A DNA stretch of 7,583 bases. Origin: Ruminococcaceae bacterium UBA1691. Lineage in GTDB: Bacteria > Bacillota > Clostridia > Oscillospirales > Acutalibacteraceae. The notes beneath the pieces are model-generated. The model saw only the letters and a program-made list of their open reading frames with translations, was not told the origin of the DNA and made no database searches. The translations under genes were made by a program, and so were the position numbers. This document shows, piece by piece, positions 5,828-7,583 of the stretch (its first letter is position 1; each line of letters starts with the position of its first letter). Where the stretch lies: positions 1 to 7,583 of the forward strand of contig DCJV01000088.1 in the NCBI GenBank assembly GCA_002320555.1, in the 5' to 3' direction.

Positions 5828-5872
5828 AAAGTCGGGCCCGGCTGCGCAAAGCGGCCGGACCCGATGCTTTTT
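5826..5872. terminator. bidirectional terminator between hisF and the peptidase gene
   Basis: A long stem (5832-5845 with 5851-5864; one C-A mismatch, one G-U pair, 5-nt loop) is flanked by AAAAA on the left (5826-5830) and TTTTT on the right (5868-5872). It can therefore end transcription both ways. Both flanking TAA stop codons, of hisF (5825-5827) and of the convergent gene (5871-5873), are partly inside the A and T tracts. Confidence 0.9.
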
Positions 5873-6851
5873 ATTTGTATGACATAAATTTATAGAAGTT
5901 CGGATACTTATTCAGGAATTGCTGCAAATTGCTCACGGTGTTTGAGCCGGGATCATTGACTAGGAAGCGGGATGCAGCAAGTGTATCGCCACCCTGATAG
6001 CCGGTCACGACCACCCAGTGCTGTCCACCGGAGGCATTCTTCGCGCCGATGAACGCGGGCTTGCCCTGCTTGAGCAGCGCATAGAGCTTGCTGAGATAGC
6101 CGCTTGCATTGGTGTCTGCTACGTAGTTTGGCGGCCAATAAAGCGCGCCGCCCGCAGAGTAGCTCAGTTTTTTCGCCATCGCGTCCGGGTAGATCGTTGT
6201 GCCGGTGCGGTAGGATTCCATCATGGCGAGGCCGGTCGTCGTGCACCCGATCTGGGCGATCGTCTGCCCGGAGCTGCCTAGCTTCACATTCGCCCAGCGC
6301 GGATCAGTCTGCTTAAAGCTCACAACGGAGAGCTTGACAGCGGGATAGGCCGCAGCTGTGGAAGAGGACTTGAGATACTGGCTGCTGACATAGCCTGTCC
6401 GCACACCGTGATAGAGGATTTTTGACCAGCCGCCGGACTGGGAGAGGACGACGACGGTCTTGCCTTTTGGCAGTGAGGACTGGACCGCATAGCCGGTTCC
6501 CGCACCCTGTCGGACGTTTAGATTGCCGGAGCTCGTATTGACCTGCGCGGCAAAGCTGCCGGAAACGCTTTTGATATAATCCGCGTGGGCATAGCCGTAT
6601 TTTCCGTCACCATATTCCACATGCCACCAGGATCCGTTTTTAGAGAGCAGGGTCACGAAGCTTCCGCGCGGGAGGCTGGCGACGATCTGTCCGGAGGTGG
6701 AAGCGGACGAGCGGACATTCAGGCTGCCGGATGCGGTTGCCACCGTGCCTGCAGTTGAACTGCTGTTGGCGGCCTGTGCCGGACGGCTTATTCCCGTGCC
6801 GATCAGGGCGGTGAGGGTGATGGCCATCAATACTGAAATGATTTTTTTCAT
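5871..6851 (-). CDS. secreted SH3b-SH3b-C39-like cysteine peptidase
   Basis: A 326-residue exported protein. A signal peptide covers about residues 1-28 (MKK, hydrophobic core, then PAQAA as probable cleavage region). Two bacterial SH3 domains follow at about 37-95 and 103-160, each with the LNVR motif (44-47, 110-113) and G-Y strands. These usually bind cell-wall peptides. A linker leads to a C39-like papain-fold domain (about 175-326) with candidate triad C203 (IGCTTTG), H278 (GQHWVVVTGY) and D300 (VNDPGS). There is no ABC transporter or bacteriocin gene nearby, so it is not the transporter-linked kind of C39. A wall-associated peptidase is likely; the substrate is unknown. AGGTG lies 5 nt before the ATG, and the gene is a single unit with its own promoter. 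Confidence 0.93.
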   Translation of the reverse strand: MKKIISVLMAITLTALIGTGISRPAQAANSSSTAGTVATASGSLNVRSSASTSGQIVASLPRGSFVTLLSKNGSWWHVEYGDGKYGYAHADYIKSVSGSFAAQVNTSSGNLNVRQGAGTGYAVQSSLPKGKTVVVLSQSGGWSKILYHGVRTGYVSSQYLKSSSTAAAYPAVKLSVVSFKQTDPRWANVKLGSSGQTIAQIGCTTTGLAMMESYRTGTTIYPDAMAKKLSYSAGGALYWPPNYVADTNASGYLSKLYALLKQGKPAFIGAKNASGGQHWVVVTGYQGGDTLAASRFLVNDPGSNTVSNLQQFLNKYPNFYKFMSYK

Positions 6852-6892
6852 AAAACACCTCGATTACGTTTTGTGGCGATCCCGTGTTCAGG

Positions 6893-6920
6893 ATTATAAC
6901 ATAAAACGGACGCTGCGCAA
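6893..6920 (-). promoter_or_regulatory. extended -10 promoter of the peptidase gene
   Basis: On the minus strand TGTTATAAT provides a perfect TATAAT (6893-6898) with the TGN extension. A poor -35 (TTGCGC, 6915-6920) is 16 bp upstream. The start codon at 6851 lies about 35 bp beyond the expected transcription start. Confidence 0.65.
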
Positions 6921-6939
6921 GCGGTAAATTATGGAATAG

Positions 6940-6979
6940 AAAAAAGGCACGGCGCCACAAACCGAATTGCCGCCGTGCC
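6940..6979 (-). terminator. rho-independent terminator reading leftward
   Basis: GGCACGGCG (6946-6954) and CGCCGTGCC (6971-6979) make a perfect 9-bp stem with a 16-nt loop. On the minus strand it is followed by six T residues (6940-6945). It ends a transcript coming from the right, most likely that of the ribbon-helix-helix gene, and shields the peptidase promoter from read-through. Confidence 0.85.
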
Positions 6980-7281
6980 CTGACCGAAAGATTCGTTTCA
7001 ATGCCATCGTTCATTTTTTCGCTTTGTTCCTCTAGAAGCCACCCCGGTTCGGTTGCCCTGAATGCTCTGTCAGCGCGGTTTTGCGGGCGGCGATTTATGA
7101 CGCAGGCGGAGGAGAATTCCTAGGAGGCTTGATCAAACTGTTTGAGAGATGTGTTGGGCGTAGTGAACAGGGGCAACAACGGTTTTGAGGGCAATGCTGT
7201 TTTCCCTTGTTTACTAATGCTCTGTAGATGGCTGACGGTACTTTAAATGGCTGTTGATGAGTTGGTAGCTACTTCCTTTCA
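6980..7281 (-). other. about 300 bp without a clear gene, inside a minus-strand transcript
   Basis: This stretch lies between the stop of the ribbon-helix-helix gene and the leftward terminator. Minus-strand frames are open for about 50-60 codons in places but lack starts with ribosome binding sites. On the plus strand GGAGG (7122-7126) precedes a TTG (7129), but that frame ends after 18 codons. I see no tRNA, no CRISPR and no recognisable protein fragment. It could be a 3' untranslated region, a small RNA or a decayed gene. Confidence 0.4.
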
Positions 7282-7452
7282 CTATTCTTTGGCCAGAAGC
7301 GCAAGCAATCCTTTCCGGAGTGTTTCCGCACGGGTCAGATGATGTTCTTTACAATAAGCAAGCAATGCTTTGTTTGTTTTTTCATCTAACCTGACCTTGA
7401 TATCAACCGTTTTGGGATTGTCTGACTTTGGCCTCCCGGTGCGTGGATTCAG
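7282..7452 (-). CDS. small ribbon-helix-helix DNA-binding protein, CTG start
   Basis: A 56-codon frame too short for usual gene callers. It encodes a basic N-terminus (TGRPKSDNPK at 5-14), a beta strand with the pattern VDIKVRLDEKT (16-26), then two helices (about 27-36 and 40-53) joined by a short turn (HHLT, 37-40). This is the CopG/Arc ribbon-helix-helix layout, a family of small dimeric DNA-binding repressors. No ATG, GTG or TTG lies in frame before residue 30, and a TAA stands directly upstream. A CTG at 7450-7452 sits 6 nt after a near-perfect ribosome site (GAGGTG on the minus strand, 7461-7466), and a strong promoter stands further upstream. I infer CTG initiation; the alternative is a gene disabled by loss of its ATG. 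No toxin partner is visible within the window. Confidence 0.75.
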   Translation of the reverse strand: MNPRTGRPKSDNPKTVDIKVRLDEKTNKALLAYCKEHHLTRAETLRKGLLALLAKE

Positions 7453-7470
7453 TTATATCACCTCACTTAT

Positions 7471-7513
7471 TGAGTTCCAATAATATAATAATATGTGAGT
7501 TCCAAAAAGTCAA
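7471..7513 (-). promoter_or_regulatory. promoter of the ribbon-helix-helix gene with repeated operator
   Basis: On the minus strand TTGACT (7508-7513) and TATTAT (7485-7490; 5 of 6 consensus bases) are 17 bp apart. A 10-bp direct repeat, TGAGTTCCAA as read on the plus strand, occurs at 7496-7505 inside the spacer and at 7471-7480 just after the -10. Ribbon-helix-helix proteins often bind repeated short sites in their own promoter, so autorepression is inferred. Confidence 0.7.
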
Positions 7514-7583
7514 GCGAAATGGCAAAAGGATCCTCATTGATACATGTTTCACTGACGCAACTTGATGCTCTCTGCTCGATGCG

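Noticed and set aside
6640..7014. 124-codon minus-strand frame starting at ATG 7014
   Set aside because: It passes through the leftward terminator and the peptidase promoter and then overlaps the peptidase gene out of frame.
7036..7188. Plus-strand 50-codon frame with cysteines before and GGAGG inside
   Set aside because: It has no proper start upstream, and the TTG after GGAGG gives only 18 codons with no recognisable motif.
7519..7583. Plus-strand frame from ATG 7519 off the right edge
   Set aside because: Only 21 codons are visible, no ribosome binding site or promoter is seen, and minus-strand frames are equally open there. It cannot be judged without the next sequence.

Overview
The window reads as chromosome of an endospore-forming member of the Clostridia. 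The pair spoIVB-spo0A is diagnostic of endospore formers. The divergence of both proteins from the Bacillus forms, together with the mixed base composition (AT-rich leaders, GC-rich his and metal-transport genes), suggests an Oscillospirales-like anaerobe. The lineage below class level is inference.

Layout. Positions 1-305 hold no convincing gene. They contain a stem-loop, two identical 29-bp GC-rich repeats 105 bp apart, and a perfect 13-bp hairpin after the first gene. Two small XRE-type repressor genes follow on the minus strand (306-569 and 682-936). They are tandem paralogues that align without a gap, and their promoters share a matching dyad over the -35 element. On the plus strand come spoIVB (1223-2467) and spo0A (2601-3377), the forespore signalling protease and the master sporulation regulator. 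A terminator after spo0A separates them from a ZIP-family metal transporter (3540-4328) with its own promoter. Next is a two-gene hisH-hisF operon (4434-5827), which makes the two subunits of imidazole glycerol phosphate synthase. A bidirectional terminator separates it from a convergent minus-strand gene (5871-6851) for a secreted protein with two SH3b domains and a C39-like cysteine peptidase domain. From 6940 to 7513 there is a minus-strand unit: a strong promoter flanked by a 10-bp direct repeat, a 56-codon ribbon-helix-helix gene that appears to start at CTG, about 300 bp without a clear gene, and a terminator.

How it fits together. Spo0A commits the cell to sporulation, and SpoIVB acts later in the forespore to trigger processing of pro-sigma-K. 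Their adjacency is the usual synteny. HisH releases ammonia from glutamine and HisF uses it to close the imidazole ring, so their 1-bp overlap suits a 1:1 complex. The rest is a series of independent transcription units. The parts most worth a second look are the twin XRE genes with their shared dyad, the CTG-initiated ribbon-helix-helix gene with its repeat-flanked promoter, the 29-bp repeat, and the glutamate pair in place of aspartates in the Spo0A receiver.
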